Assembly: GCA_036897095.1 (NCBI GenBank)
Contig: JAYMSP010003294.1
Location: 1-20,301 of the forward strand
Direction: 5' to 3'
DNA: 20,301 nucleotides
DNA from: Plantago elongata
Lineage: Eukaryota; Streptophyta; Magnoliopsida; Lamiales; Plantaginaceae
The position numbers and the translations under genes are program-made. This document shows, piece after piece, positions 1-8,694 of this stretch. Position 1 is the stretch's first letter. Every line of letters starts with the position of its first letter. The notes beneath the pieces were generated by a model, which searched no databases, was not told the DNA's origin, and saw only the letters and a program-made list of their open reading frames with translations.

Positions 1-23
1 GATGAGGTCTTTCTGGGTGCCAT
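1..23 (-). pseudogene. First codons of the post-pol (env-like) ORF of copy A, cut by the window edge
   Basis: The ATG is the complement of 21-23, and the visible codons read MAPRKTS. These 23 bases are identical to the start of the plus-strand ORF at 4343-4365. The leader before them (about 24-105) also aligns with 4267-4342, including a stretch resembling CTCGAATTCAAGCAC and a TATAAG just before the ATG. It lies about 0.9 kb after the pol stop on the same strand, where the third ORF of env-class Sireviruses sits. Only seven complete codons are visible, so whether this copy is intact further left cannot be judged. Confidence 0.75.
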
Positions 24-939
24 CTCTTATATAGAGTACTGGGTAAGATTAGAGAAGAAGTGCTTGAATTCGAGAGAAATTATTCTATCTTTTCAGAAGA
101 CTAAGTAGAAAACAGATGATTAGCAGAAGGTTTTGCAGAAAACTTAGAGAGTTTTTGCTATATTGATGCAAGTGAAAATTTCAGATTTGGTAAAATTGTT
201 TGTCTCTTATCAGAATCCTTTATTTATAGCAAGATAGAATTGCATAGATACAACATACGTATAGAAATTCGTATGTGTATCTGTGTACATTGCATCGACG
301 TGGTATACGTTTCTACTTTGAATTAAATGCGAAGTGGACCATGACTGTATTTGCAACAGGCATTACTTGCCGAGATTTAATCTCACCCGTTGAGATCAAA
401 CGTTTTATTCATCAAGGGCTATAGTTGAATATCTTTGTAATGATATCAATCAACAAATGTTTCCGTGTCCTATTAATGAATTTTGGCAATATGTATCTAC
501 AAGTCACTGTTAGTGTGAGAGACTAGAGACCTTTGGTCTTATCATTCAGAGAGCAAGTCTTGTTTTATGTTACTTATCATATAAATGGTAAAAATACAAA
601 ACCCTAGACATGTTTGACTCTAAGAAATATGTACTATGTTGGACTATTTGTTCTCACATACTTCATGACTTTAAATGGTATTCTAAATTCCTGTTTCAGA
701 AATTACAACTGGATATTGATATGTCCATAGTATTTGAGTTCTAGTTTCATATACTTATGGATTATATACCAACCTATATTTCTGGACATCTATTTCCAGA
801 AGATCTTTGGCTTTCTAAGTCATAAGTCTCAGAAACCTTATGATCCTTCTTTTTATGTAGGTTATCTGAATACCCATTTCAGAAACCTGTTTCCTTTTTC
901 TCTGATTCTTACACACTCTTTTAGAGATTTAAAACTTTT
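24..939 (-). other. Non-coding spacer between pol and the post-pol ORF of copy A
   Basis: No long reading frame was found on the element's strand, only short ones broken by stops. The part next to the ORF (24-105) is shared with copy B. The rest has no counterpart in copy B, which begins only about 75 bases before its ORF. In related elements the third ORF is thought to be reached by splicing or internal initiation. No splice acceptor can be assigned with confidence here. The plus-strand ORF of 99 codons at 734-1033 looks like chance antisense sequence. Confidence 0.55.
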
Positions 940-1720
940 TCAGTTATGTGGCAACTCCATTAACCCAAGACTATGTCTTAAGGTTAGAAACCTACTTTCC
1001 TGGTGTGGCTTAGTGAAGATATATGCAAGTTGATCTTCAGTACCAACCTTTAGAATCTCTATATTTCCTTTCTCAACATGGTCTCTGATAAAGTGGTGTC
1101 TAACATCAATGTGCTTAGTTCTGGCATGGAACTTTGGATTCTGAGTAATCGCAATAGCACTTGTGTTGTCACAGAAAATGAGAGTTTTCTCTTTATTGAG
1201 TCCATAGTCTCTGAGTTGTTGTTGTATCCATAGTCTCTGAGTAGCACAACAACCATTAACACTATATTCAGCCTCTGTGGTAGAAGTAGCAATTGTGTTT
1301 TGCTTCTTACTAAATCATGAGAAAGTCTTGTACCCAGAAACTGACAAGTTCATGATGTACTTTTTCTATCAAGCATTGATCTAACATAGTCATCATCTGA
1401 GTAGCCAACTAAACTCAATCCACTTTATTTAGGATACCACAGTCCAACTTCTACGTACCTTTGACATACCTTAATATTTTTATAGCAATGTTGTAGTGTG
1501 ATTGCATAGGATTTGTATTAAATCTAGCACACACACCAACTGCATATTGAATATCAGGTCTGCTTTCAGTAAGGTAGAGAAGTGAACCTATCAACTTCCT
1601 ATACTTATGTTCATCAACACTCTTATCAGATTCAGTATAAGTCATTTTGGTTCCTATGCTCATAGGTTTCGTGGCATTCTTTTCAGAAGTCTTCAGATTG
1701 AACTTGTTGAACATATCATT
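940..1720 (-). pseudogene. pol: copia pol: end of reverse transcriptase and RNase H domain (broken)
   Basis: On the minus strand the ends of the RT and the RNase H region can be read in pieces: a YRKLIGSLLYLTESRPDIQ motif near 1540-1610, DRKST near 1350, a TEAEY motif near 1270, CDNTSAI at about 1156-1173, KHIDVRHHFIRDHVEKG near 1075-1125 and a final FTKP near 1000. The frame ends at a TGA at 940-942. The acidic residues of the RNase H site (in TEAEY and CDN) are present. At least two in-frame stops (after the YVKGT segment near 1451 and within the tether near 1340) and frame changes disrupt it. The RNase H degrades the RNA strand of the hybrid made during reverse transcription. Confidence 0.88.
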
Positions 1721-2700
1721 TGCACACTTTGTTTGACGAATGAATATTCCATCATTGAGTTGCTTGAATTGAAATCTTAGGAAATAATTTAATTCTCCAT
1801 CATGCTCATCTTAAATTTGCTCTTCATGAGATCAGTAAAGTTATCACAAAGTTGTTTGTCTATAGATCCAAATATAATGTCATCAACATATACTTGAACT
1901 AAAAGTAGTTTCCCATCATGGTTTAAGGTAAACAAAGTTTTATCAACTTCACATTTCTTAAAACCACTTTCCAGAAGGTATTTGGCCAAGTGTCATACCA
2001 TGCTATTGGACCTATTTCATTCCATACATAGCTTTATGTAACTTATAGACCATGCTACTTTCTGAGGAAACTTCAAAGCCTGATGGTTGATCAACATAGA
2101 CTTCCTCAACAAGCTCACCATTCAGAAATGCACTTTTGACATCCATTTGGTAAACTTTGAAGTTATTATGAGATGCAAAGGCTATAAATAGTCTGATTGC
2201 ATCCAATCTTGCAACTGGTGCATATGACTCATCAAAATCTAAGCCTTCAGTCTGGGTAAATCCCTTGGCAGCCAACCTTGATTTGTTTCTGGTTATTTCA
2301 CCAGACTCATTCATCTTGTTTCTGAAAATCCACTTAGTTCCAATTACAAATATTCCTTCTATAAATAGAACTAGTTTCTAGACCTTGTTTCTCTCAAATT
2401 GATCCAACTCTTCTTGCATTGCAGAGATCCAGTCTTGATCCTTCAATGCATTTTCAGTAGTCTTAGGTTCGATGTTTGAGATAAAACAAGTGAAGAGAGA
2501 TTCAACATTTTCAGCTATTGATCTCCTAGTTCTAACACCTTGATCAATTGGACCAATCACATCCTTTTTGGGATGATCTCTGATCCATTTCATAATTGAC
2601 TTTGAACTAGTAGGATCATTATCTACGTGATCTGAATGTGAATCACTACGATTATGACTTGATACTTCTTCCCTATCATTGATATTTTGCACACTTGAAG
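1721..2700 (-). pseudogene. pol: copia pol: reverse transcriptase domain (broken)
   Basis: The minus strand shows the start of the RT block (DWISAMQEELDQFERNKV near 2380-2440), then [27 protein letters not shown] and [15 protein letters not shown] (about 2110-2160), which carries the first catalytic aspartate. The YVDD catalytic pair is at 1879-1890. These are the standard copia RT motifs in the right order. Upstream, around 2500-2690, lies the variable acidic linker to integrase, with a GVRTR-type motif. A frameshift between the AMYGMK motif (2012) and the YVDD block (1989) and another after MSMMEN (1789) split the domain over two frames. Catalytic residues survive but the frame does not. 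Confidence 0.9.
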
Positions 2701-3680
2701 TGCGGTAAATATCAGACGCTTGTTCAGTGTTAGAGTTTTTTGGAATACGTCTTTCACAAAGGTTATTCCCAGAAAGGTCTCATTGGAAATTCTTCATCAT
2801 GTCTAAGAGTCACCTGGTTGTTACTAGACACATCATGCTTTTCTTCATCAGACTCATCCTCAATATTAATGACAGAGTTTCTCCTTTATGGGGATTCTTC
2901 TTCAGAATCCTTAATCAGGAGTTCCTTGAATCTATATCAGAGTTCTTCATCAAGGGGTATTTTCTTGCTTCCTTTATAGAATACTACATGAAATGATTCT
3001 TCAATCTTCTTTGTTCTCTTGTTGTATACTTTGTAGGCTTTGCTACTCATAGAATAACCAAGAAATACACCTTCATCTGCCTTTGGTTAAAATGTTCTCA
3101 AGTATTCTTTTCCATTGTTAAGAACAAAACATCTACAACTAAACACCCTCAAATGTTTGATATTAGGGGGTCTACCAACCAAAAACTCATAAGGAATTTT
3201 GTCATGGTGTTTGTTTATCAAACATTTGTTCTGAGTGTAGCATGTTGTATTTACATCTTCAACCCAATAAATTTAATTTATTTCAGGATCAACTAGCATA
3301 GTCCTTGCAGCTTCTTTAAGGGTCCTATTCTTCTTTTCAACAACACCATTTTGTTGTGGTTTCCTTACTGAAGATAGTTGATGTTGTATACCTTTGCAGT
3401 TACAAAATTATTTTATGTACTGGTTGACAAATTCAGTACCATGGTCTGTTCTGATTGCAAATACCTTGTCATTTTTCATGACTTTAAGCTTGTTCAGCAA
3501 GTTTGGTATCTCCACCCTAGCATTAGACTTTTGTTACAGAAAGACAACCCAGGTGAACCTAGAGCAGTCATCTACAACAACTAGACCATACTTCTTGCCT
3601 CCATAACTAGTTACAGATGATTCAAAAAGATCCATGTGTTATAGTTCCAGAGGTCTAACACATGAATGTCTGGTTCTGGA
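2701..3680 (-). pseudogene. pol: copia pol: integrase catalytic core (broken)
   Basis: Reading the minus strand gives the rve-type integrase core with its complete D,D,E triad: VVVDDCSRFTW (3561-3581), RTDHGTEF (about 3431-3458) and PQQNGVVEKKNR (3330-3359). After this come the copia GKEYLRTF and KADEGVFLGYS region (near 3060-3110) and a KVYNKRTKKIEESFHVVF stretch (near 3000). No frame of useful length survives. In-frame stops follow IYLEL, VVFL, QYIK, PEIN and LRTF, mostly where a glutamine codon would fit. Integrase joins the cDNA ends to host DNA. This copy cannot make it. Confidence 0.88.
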
Positions 3681-4265
3681 CTTAAAAGAACTTTGGATTG
3701 TTTTCCCAATTGACAACATAGCAGACACTGTTCTTTATGAATGTTGTGTTAGGTATTCCAACCACTAACTCTTTATTGACAAGTTTAATCAGAGTTTTGA
3801 AATTCAAGTGACTCATTTTCTTGTGACATAACCAGTGTTCTTCAGTGTGACTTGATTGACTCACCATAAGTCATTCTTCAGTTGTGGAAGATGTCCAATC
3901 ATCGACATATAGACTTTCTCTTTGCCTAGCAACCAAGACTATCTGCTTTGACTCATTGTCAATCAATTTGCAGAACTTCGATTTAATTTTTACCGAATAT
4001 CCCTTATCTGCAAATTGGCTCATGCTTAGAAGATTATATTTCAAACCTTTAACATGTAATATGCCAAAGATCGTAAGGGACCCCAATTTGACGTTGCCAA
4101 ACCCTATAGAAGGATTTAATACTCCTCCAACAAACCTGATGTTTGGTCCAATATCACATACTCTATAATCGACCAAGTTTGTTTTGTCTCATGTAATGTG
4201 CTTTCCGCATCCACTATCAAATAGCCATTGAGTATTAGTCCATGACGCGTTCTCATCAGCCAAAA
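3681..4265 (-). pseudogene. pol: copia gag-pol: protease site and gag-pre-integrase domain (broken, 5' truncated)
   Basis: The retropepsin motif DSGC lies at 4207-4218 in the context QWLFDSGCGKHIT, which matches the DSGCSxHMTG block of plant copia elements. A TGA at 4189-4191 interrupts it. About 100 codons of gag-pre-integrase follow (YNLLSMSQFADKGYSV near 4010), a second TGA at 3871-3873, then the zinc-binding segment with LCHKKMSHLNFKTL (3793-3840) and its first cysteine. The second cysteine falls into another frame (CQLGKQSK near 3700), so a one-base change has occurred there. Upstream of the DSG only about 17 codons remain before the junction near 4265, so gag is missing. Confidence 0.87.
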
Positions 4266-4275
4266 GGCATTCTTC
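4255..4275. other. Head-to-head junction between retrotransposon copies A (-) and B (+)
   Basis: To the left, the minus strand still reads as copia protease up to about 4250. From about 4267 to the right, the plus strand aligns with the leader of the post-pol ORF seen inverted at 24-105. No LTR end (TG or CA terminus), polypurine tract or target duplication lies at the switch point. The break therefore cuts both elements internally. The exact base cannot be fixed, because the right end of copy A beyond the junction is not available for comparison. Confidence 0.7.
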
Positions 4276-4342
4276 AAGATAGATTAACATTTCTCGAATA
4301 CAAGCACTCTTTCTCTAATCCTACCTTGAAACTCTTTATAAG

Positions 4343-5908
4343 ATGGCACCCAGAAAGACCTCATCTAAGAACTCAGCTGCAACCGCTTCTTCTACTGAAA
4401 AGCAAGGAGAAGATAGGACTTTACAAGGGTTGAACAAACGCTTATTGGGTATTTTCAACCCAGGGGATTGGGTTTTCAACCTCAAAATGAATTGGGGAGC
4501 GCACATGGTGGAGCAGTACATGAACGTGGCAATCACCTCCACTTCCTCTGTGCTGCCCCTTTTGGATTATCTCCAGTTGATGTCCTAGAGTTTTGCAACT
4601 CTTTCCAGGTCTACACCAAGATTGTGAATGACGTTGAAGAAACGTTCATCAAGTAGAAGGTTCAAGGTGTAGAAATACATCTTGATTTTGATGCATTATG
4701 CAAAACCTTTCGTCTCAGAAACCTTGGAACAAGATGGGAGATAAACATAAGAGATAAGGACTTGATCTCTTTAGTCAAGATACTATATGAAGAAGCTGCT
4801 AATGATATGATTGAGGACTGCCCCTCATCTTTCATTCTGGGAGACATCAGGACCCGATATCTGTTTGAGCACTGGAATGTGCTTGTCAGCATCCTGCATA
4901 TATGTTTGGACAGGAACAAAGGAGGCATTGACCAAATCAACATGGAGAGATGGATGATAATGGCCATTCTCTAGAAGGAGCTGAAGAACAAAGACAACAT
5001 CTTTAATTGGGGAAAGTATCTGTTCATGAAATTTGTGAACAGGGTCAATGAGTTTGAGCCCAAAGTTGTTAAAGGCAGTGCAGATACCAAAGCCAACATG
5101 CACTATGGCCTGAAGATTTGCTACATTTTAGAGAAATGTGGAGTTGCTCTCATAGAGCACAAGGAAATCCCAGTGACCAACTCTATGTATAGGCATGCAT
5201 ATGAGGATGCCTTGAAGCAGGAAGTCAAGGATGATTTGGTTGCTCAGAGCGAAGGTGTACCAGAAGAAGAGGTACATGTTGAGGTCCCAATTATTAAGAA
5301 GTCAAGGACCAACGAACCTAGATCTAGGAAGAGGATTCATCTAGTGATTGAAGAAACTCCTCAACCAGAAAGGGCAACTCAGGAAGTTAAAGCCCAGAGA
5401 CCCTTTCCAGCTAAGAAGGACTCCAACTCAGATAGGAGATCCTTGAGCTTAGGCAACATGCTAGAGGTTTCTGTAAGTGAGCACAATTTGATCGATGAAT
5501 CAATACCAGACCTCAATATGGAGACTGATGATGATGATGTGCCACTTCTTCTTGTTATCAAAAGATCAAGAAAAGAAACTCATGGTGGAGCCTCTAGCTC
5601 AGCTTCACTGCCCCAGAAAGCAAAGGTTGCAGAGGATGCCAGAAAAGGCAGATGAAGAAGTCACACACTAACATAATGAAGAAGGTTTTGCGAATGTTGA
5701 CAGATTGATGGAAGATGCTGACATTGCTTCCAAAATCCAGTTGCTAGCAGACTTTATTGTTGAAGAAATTCCTGCATCTGTGCATGTTCCTCAAACTTCT
5801 GAGACGGAAACTCAGAATGTTCAAGCAGAGGAAAGGTTCGAAGTACCAGAAACTTCAAGCCATGGAATGGAAGCCATTGTGCCTGAAGAATCACATGTAG
5901 CAAAAGTG
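4343..5908 (+). pseudogene. Post-pol env-like ORF, first exon: plant-transposon-associated domain and basic/acidic tail (broken)
   Basis: The ATG at 4343 is matched by the inverted copy at 21-23. The protein begins MAPRKTSSKN with a Ser/Thr/Lys-rich head. After a frame change in the run around 4555, a globular region of about 220 residues follows (LSPVDVLEFCNSF, then VQGVEIHLDFDALCKTF, then WNVLVSILHICLDRNKGG, then GKYLFMKFVNRVN). This layout resembles the putative plant transposon protein domain found in third ORFs of plant retroelements, judged by pattern memory only. TAG codons at 4654 and 4972 interrupt it. A charged low-complexity tail follows, with a frame change near 5640 and a TAA at 5669. 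No signal peptide or membrane segment is visible, so a true envelope function is not supported. Confidence 0.7.
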
Positions 5909-5974
5909 GTTTGTATCTAACTTGTTAAACATGTTTATGCTTAACTTGTTACTCATGAGCTTCATTTGTTACAG
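5909..5974 (+). other. Predicted intron 1 (66 nt, phase 0)
   Basis: The donor is GTG|GTTTGT (5909; GTGGTT at 5906 is an alternative) and the acceptor is TTTGTTACAG ending at 5974. The insert is AT-rich with a stop (TAA at 5918-5920) in the open frame. The frame resumes at 5975 with GCT TTC ATG. Confidence 0.55.
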
Positions 5975-6076
5975 GCTTTCATGGTGACCATAGAGTTGGG
6001 GGAAGACACTGCACCCGCCTCCCTGACTGGAGAAGAGGTTCCTTCAACCTCTTCTATACAAGAAACAAAACATGAT
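5975..6076 (+). pseudogene. Predicted short exon 2 (34 codons)
   Basis: It is open from the acceptor at 5974 to the donor GAT|GTGCGT at 6077, starts with Ala, and is rich in Glu, Pro, Ser and Thr. It has no stop inside and phase 0 at both ends. The next intron (6077 to about 6152) has a GT start and an AAG end, but its acceptor lies one base out of frame and is poor in pyrimidines. The right boundary is therefore weak. Confidence 0.45.
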
Positions 6077-6152
6077 GTGCGTGTAACAAATTGTCTTTGA
6101 AAAAGAAACAATTTAATACTTAGAAAATTCTTGTATGTATCTAACTCCAAGT

Positions 6153-6275
6153 GTCTCTGAACGGTCAACAACTGAGAAAGAAGTAGCAGAAGTGGTAGAA
6201 ATACCACAAGTCCAAGAGAATCCAGAGGTTGCAAAGTCTTATGAAAAAATTTCTTTCGAGCCTTCTGTAGCGGAG
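6153..6275 (+). pseudogene. Predicted short exon 3 (41 codons)
   Basis: An open frame starts VSERSTTEKEVAEVVEIPQ and ends VAE just before a GTATTT donor at 6276. It is acidic and Pro/Glu-rich like its neighbours. Its left splice site (AG at 6150-6151) is one base off the frame, so either a base has been gained or lost or the acceptor is elsewhere. The intron after it (6276-6355, 80 nt, GTATTT...AAATAG) is canonical and phase 0. Confidence 0.5.
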
Positions 6276-6355
6276 GTATTTAAAACATGACCATTATCTT
6301 TCTGAATCTCTTGAACACATTTTAAACTTCTTAATCAAACTTCTTCTTGAAATAG

Positions 6356-6508
6356 GTTTCTATTGAAGAAAAGGTAGATGATGAACCACTGGAAACCTCC
6401 GCAACACCTATGGAGATAGACCATGCTGTAGTAGCTAAGTCTCCAGAAAGAATAACATAAGCCACTCAGGTTTCTGAAAGAAAAGTCTCTGAGCTTCCTA
6501 ACTTGGAA
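6356..6508 (+). pseudogene. Predicted short exon 4 (51 codons, one stop)
   Basis: It starts GTT TCT ATT GAA after the AAATAG acceptor and ends at GAA|GTGAAT (6508/6509). It reads as acidic, Pro-rich protein with a TAA at 6458-6460 where CAA would fit. The VSE motif recurs inside it (near 6470), and an alternative end lies at CAG|GTTTCT (6469). The following intron, 6509-6579 (71 nt), ends in a strong pyrimidine tract, TTTTTTTCTCAG. Confidence 0.52.
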
Positions 6509-6579
6509 GTGAATTCTCAGAATTTCTTATCTTTCACATATTTCTGTAATCAATCTCTAAGTTTGAATTTTTTTCTCAG

Positions 6580-6690
6580 GCTCGAGAATAAAGAATGGAA
6601 CAAGAGGAATCTGTCACTCCTCTGGCCCCAGTATCTAAAGCACCAATTGCTCCAGAAGTACAAGTAGACGAGCCTAGTGTTGACACACAA
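6580..6690 (+). pseudogene. Predicted short exon 5 (37 codons, one stop)
   Basis: It starts GCT CGA GAA after the TTTCTCAG acceptor and ends GAC ACA CAA|GTATAC (6690/6691), phase 0 at both ends. A TAA at 6589-6591 sits where CAA would fit. The composition is Pro/Val/Glu-rich, like exons 2-4. Intron 5 (6691-6776, 86 nt) runs from GTATAC to CATTTCTTTCAG and holds stops. Confidence 0.55.
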
Positions 6691-6776
6691 GTATACTCAG
6701 AAACTTATAATTTCTCTCAAGCTCAGTTAACTGCAAGTTAGTTTGAAGAAAACTAACTTGAAACCATTTCTTTCAG

Positions 6777-7610
6777 GCTCAAGAAATACCAGTAATCGAT
6801 GTGGAAACTCCACTCGATCTGAAGAAAGTCTTTCAGATAATCACCCTGAATCGACATGTTAAATATTTTAAGCAATGGAAAAAGCTCAGAAAAGCTGATC
6901 TTACTGAGCTTGCCAAGGTGATTGACAATCTAGAAAGGAGGGCGCATGCTTTTGATCTGGAGAAATACATACATAGTTCGTTCTCAGAGTTCTCCTTTCA
7001 CCATATGATGGATGAAGACTTTAAATATTCTCTTAATGAGAAGCTTATGAGTGCCTTCAATGATGCTGATGAAGCGACCAAGCGGGAAATGGCACTGGAT
7101 CATGTGCTGCACCAGAAGCTCAAAGTATATACTTATGAGCAGGAGGAAGTTAATGGCCAGCGAATTACTTTTCCTGAGATAATTAACTTGGTATCCGATG
7201 AAGAGGAGGAGCATGACGAGAATGAAATAGAAGACTCTTCTACGGATCGTTCAGAAAGAGGTGAAGGTGATGACAGTGATCACTCAGATAATGATAATGA
7301 TGGTCCACCAGGGACAGGTGGAATGGCACAAGGAGAATCTAGAACAGGTACTCCAACTGCTGAGGACTCTTCTCAGTGTTATCCACCAAAATCAAATCAA
7401 TCACCACCTCCAGCTAATCAAGATGGTCAATCCCAACAGGATCAACAACGAGAACAACAAGCCGATCCCTCTGAAGAACTAAAGGTTGTTGAAGCAAGAG
7501 TCACAAGACTCAGAGAGCTGTTGGAAGAAGAGACCAAGCTCAGTAAGGAGTATCAAACTCTGATTGATGCTAAACAAGCCCAATTGTTGATGATTAAGGC
7601 AGAATCTCAA
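6777..7610 (+). pseudogene. Predicted exon 6, first part: helical domain, acidic Ser/Asp stretch, Q/P-rich linker and coiled coil
   Basis: It opens AQEIPVIDVETPLDLKK straight after the acceptor at 6776 and stays open to a TGA at 7626. A helical, Lys/Leu-rich region comes first (about 6800-7180), then a very acidic segment (EEEEHDENEIED, near 7200-7300), a Pro/Gln/Ser-rich linker (about 7300-7470) and a heptad-like coiled coil (EARVTRLRELLEEETKLSKEY, near 7490-7555). Near 7605 the coiled coil carries on in another frame (NLKEKVLLDEKLKLKRD), so the TGA results from a one-base shift, not a natural end. No function is recognised. It is the longest intact block of the third ORF. Confidence 0.6.
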
Positions 7611-8694
7611 GGAAAAAGTACTCCTTGATGAAAAACTAAAACTGAAGAGAGATATCGAAGTCACGGCTGCAGAGTTGGACGCTCTGGTAACTGATGATAC
7701 TGAGCAAGATGCTAAGGCTGCATCAGATAGACCATCTGAGCCATATTCTCAGAAAGCCAACATAAAAGGGAAAGAGCAAATAAATGCTGAGCCTGCTCAC
7801 AATGAACCGATTATATTGAGCACTGATGATTATGAAGAAACACAAGGTTAGGCACCAGAAGAGGACGAGTTGAATGTATCTCACTTAAAAAGATCACTTC
7901 TTGCTCCACATATCTTCTCATCTCTAGCCATAACTTCCAGAGACGGTAAATTCCTCTGAAGGAGCACAATGTTTCAAGCACTTAGAAATGAGTTAGTTGC
8001 TGAAGATTCCCAGGTACTCGATTTTGTACCTACTGACCTTAAGCTAGTTGCTAAGCTCCTACTGCATAGAGCCACTAGCATAGCTTTATCTTAGAAAGAC
8101 TTAGGTATGGTTAGGGTTGAAGACTGCAACAATGCCAACAAAGCACTTTATGAAGCGCAATATGATGTTCTGAAGGCTGAGTCTATCTTGCGTCCGGTGG
8201 AATAGCTAACCCAAAATGAGCAGTTACTCCTTCACGAACATGTAGAGCTCAGAAAGGAAGTTCAGAAGCTAGTCCAAGTGCACAATAGCTTGTAGCAAAA
8301 CTTTGAGTCTATGTCTCACTCTTATGTTAGTTTGAGTCAGTCACTCATGACTATGGGGGAAGAGAGAACTACCCAGAAAGGTAGAGGAAGGAAGAGAAAA
8401 CAAGTCCCCTCCACAAGTCAAGTTCCAGAGCAGGATAAGCCTTATGAAGAACCAGGAACAAGGCTACGAAGTATGATAACTAGGGGTTCCAAGGCCTTTG
8501 TTACATCTGAAGGAATTAAGCCTTCTGAAGAAGAAGCAGAAAAAGAAGAAGGAGAAGTTAAGGATAAGGAGGAAATATGTAAGTCTCCAGTCAGGAACTT
8601 CAACGATGATGATGAAGACGATGAGATTGATAGAGATGAGATCCACTTCACAGGAAGAGAAGAAGAATGGAGAGCCTATTTGAACCTCCTCTAG
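7605..8694 (+). pseudogene. Third ORF, continued: coiled coil and charged region with five in-frame stops
   Basis: One frame continues from about 7605 to 8694 through stops at 7849 (TAG), 7957 (TGA), 8092 (TAG), 8203 (TAG) and 8293 (TAG). Reading through them gives consistent coiled-coil protein (LKLKRDIEVTAAELDALV; NEQLLLHEHVELRKEVQKL), then a basic RGRKRKQ patch near 8385-8405, which could be a nuclear-localisation signal, and a strongly acidic Glu/Lys and Asp stretch (about 8520-8640). Each TAG would be Gln if CAG were restored at that codon. Near 8665 the coding potential moves to the next frame. Confidence 0.6.

Larger units (their letters stand above)
1..4265 (-). mobile_element. Ty1/copia (Sirevirus-like) retrotransposon, copy A, broken at both ends of view
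   Basis: On the minus strand the order is protease site, gag-pre-integrase/HHCC region, integrase, reverse transcriptase, RNase H, then a spacer and the first codons of a further ORF that leaves the window at base 1. PR-INT-RT-RH is the Ty1/copia order (Ty3/gypsy has integrase last). An extra ORF after pol plus HLNF and YVDDIIFGS-type motifs point to the Sirevirus lineage, by family knowledge. Gag, primer-binding site and both LTRs are not seen. The right end stops abruptly near 4265, where the opposite-strand copy B begins. Frameshifts and stops run throughout, so the copy is dead. Confidence 0.9.

Noticed and set aside
734..1033. Plus-strand ORF of 99 codons
   Set aside because: It is antisense to the end of copia pol and the following spacer, low-complexity in composition, and matches no family I know.
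1201..1242. 16-bp direct repeat TCCATAGTCTCTGAGT
   Set aside because: It encodes ordinary RNase H region residues (minus-strand QRLWIQQQLRDYGL) read in different frames, and there is no sign of a recent duplication or function.
2727..2996. Overlapping plus-strand ORFs
   Set aside because: Antisense shadow of the integrase-to-RT linker of copy A.
4255..4275. Self-integration of one retrotransposon as the cause of the inverted pair
   Set aside because: No LTR terminus or polypurine tract lies at the switch point, as such an event would leave.
4343..5655. A genuine viral-type envelope glycoprotein
   Set aside because: No signal peptide, membrane segment or cysteine-rich ectodomain can be read. 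The term env-like is kept only for its position after pol.
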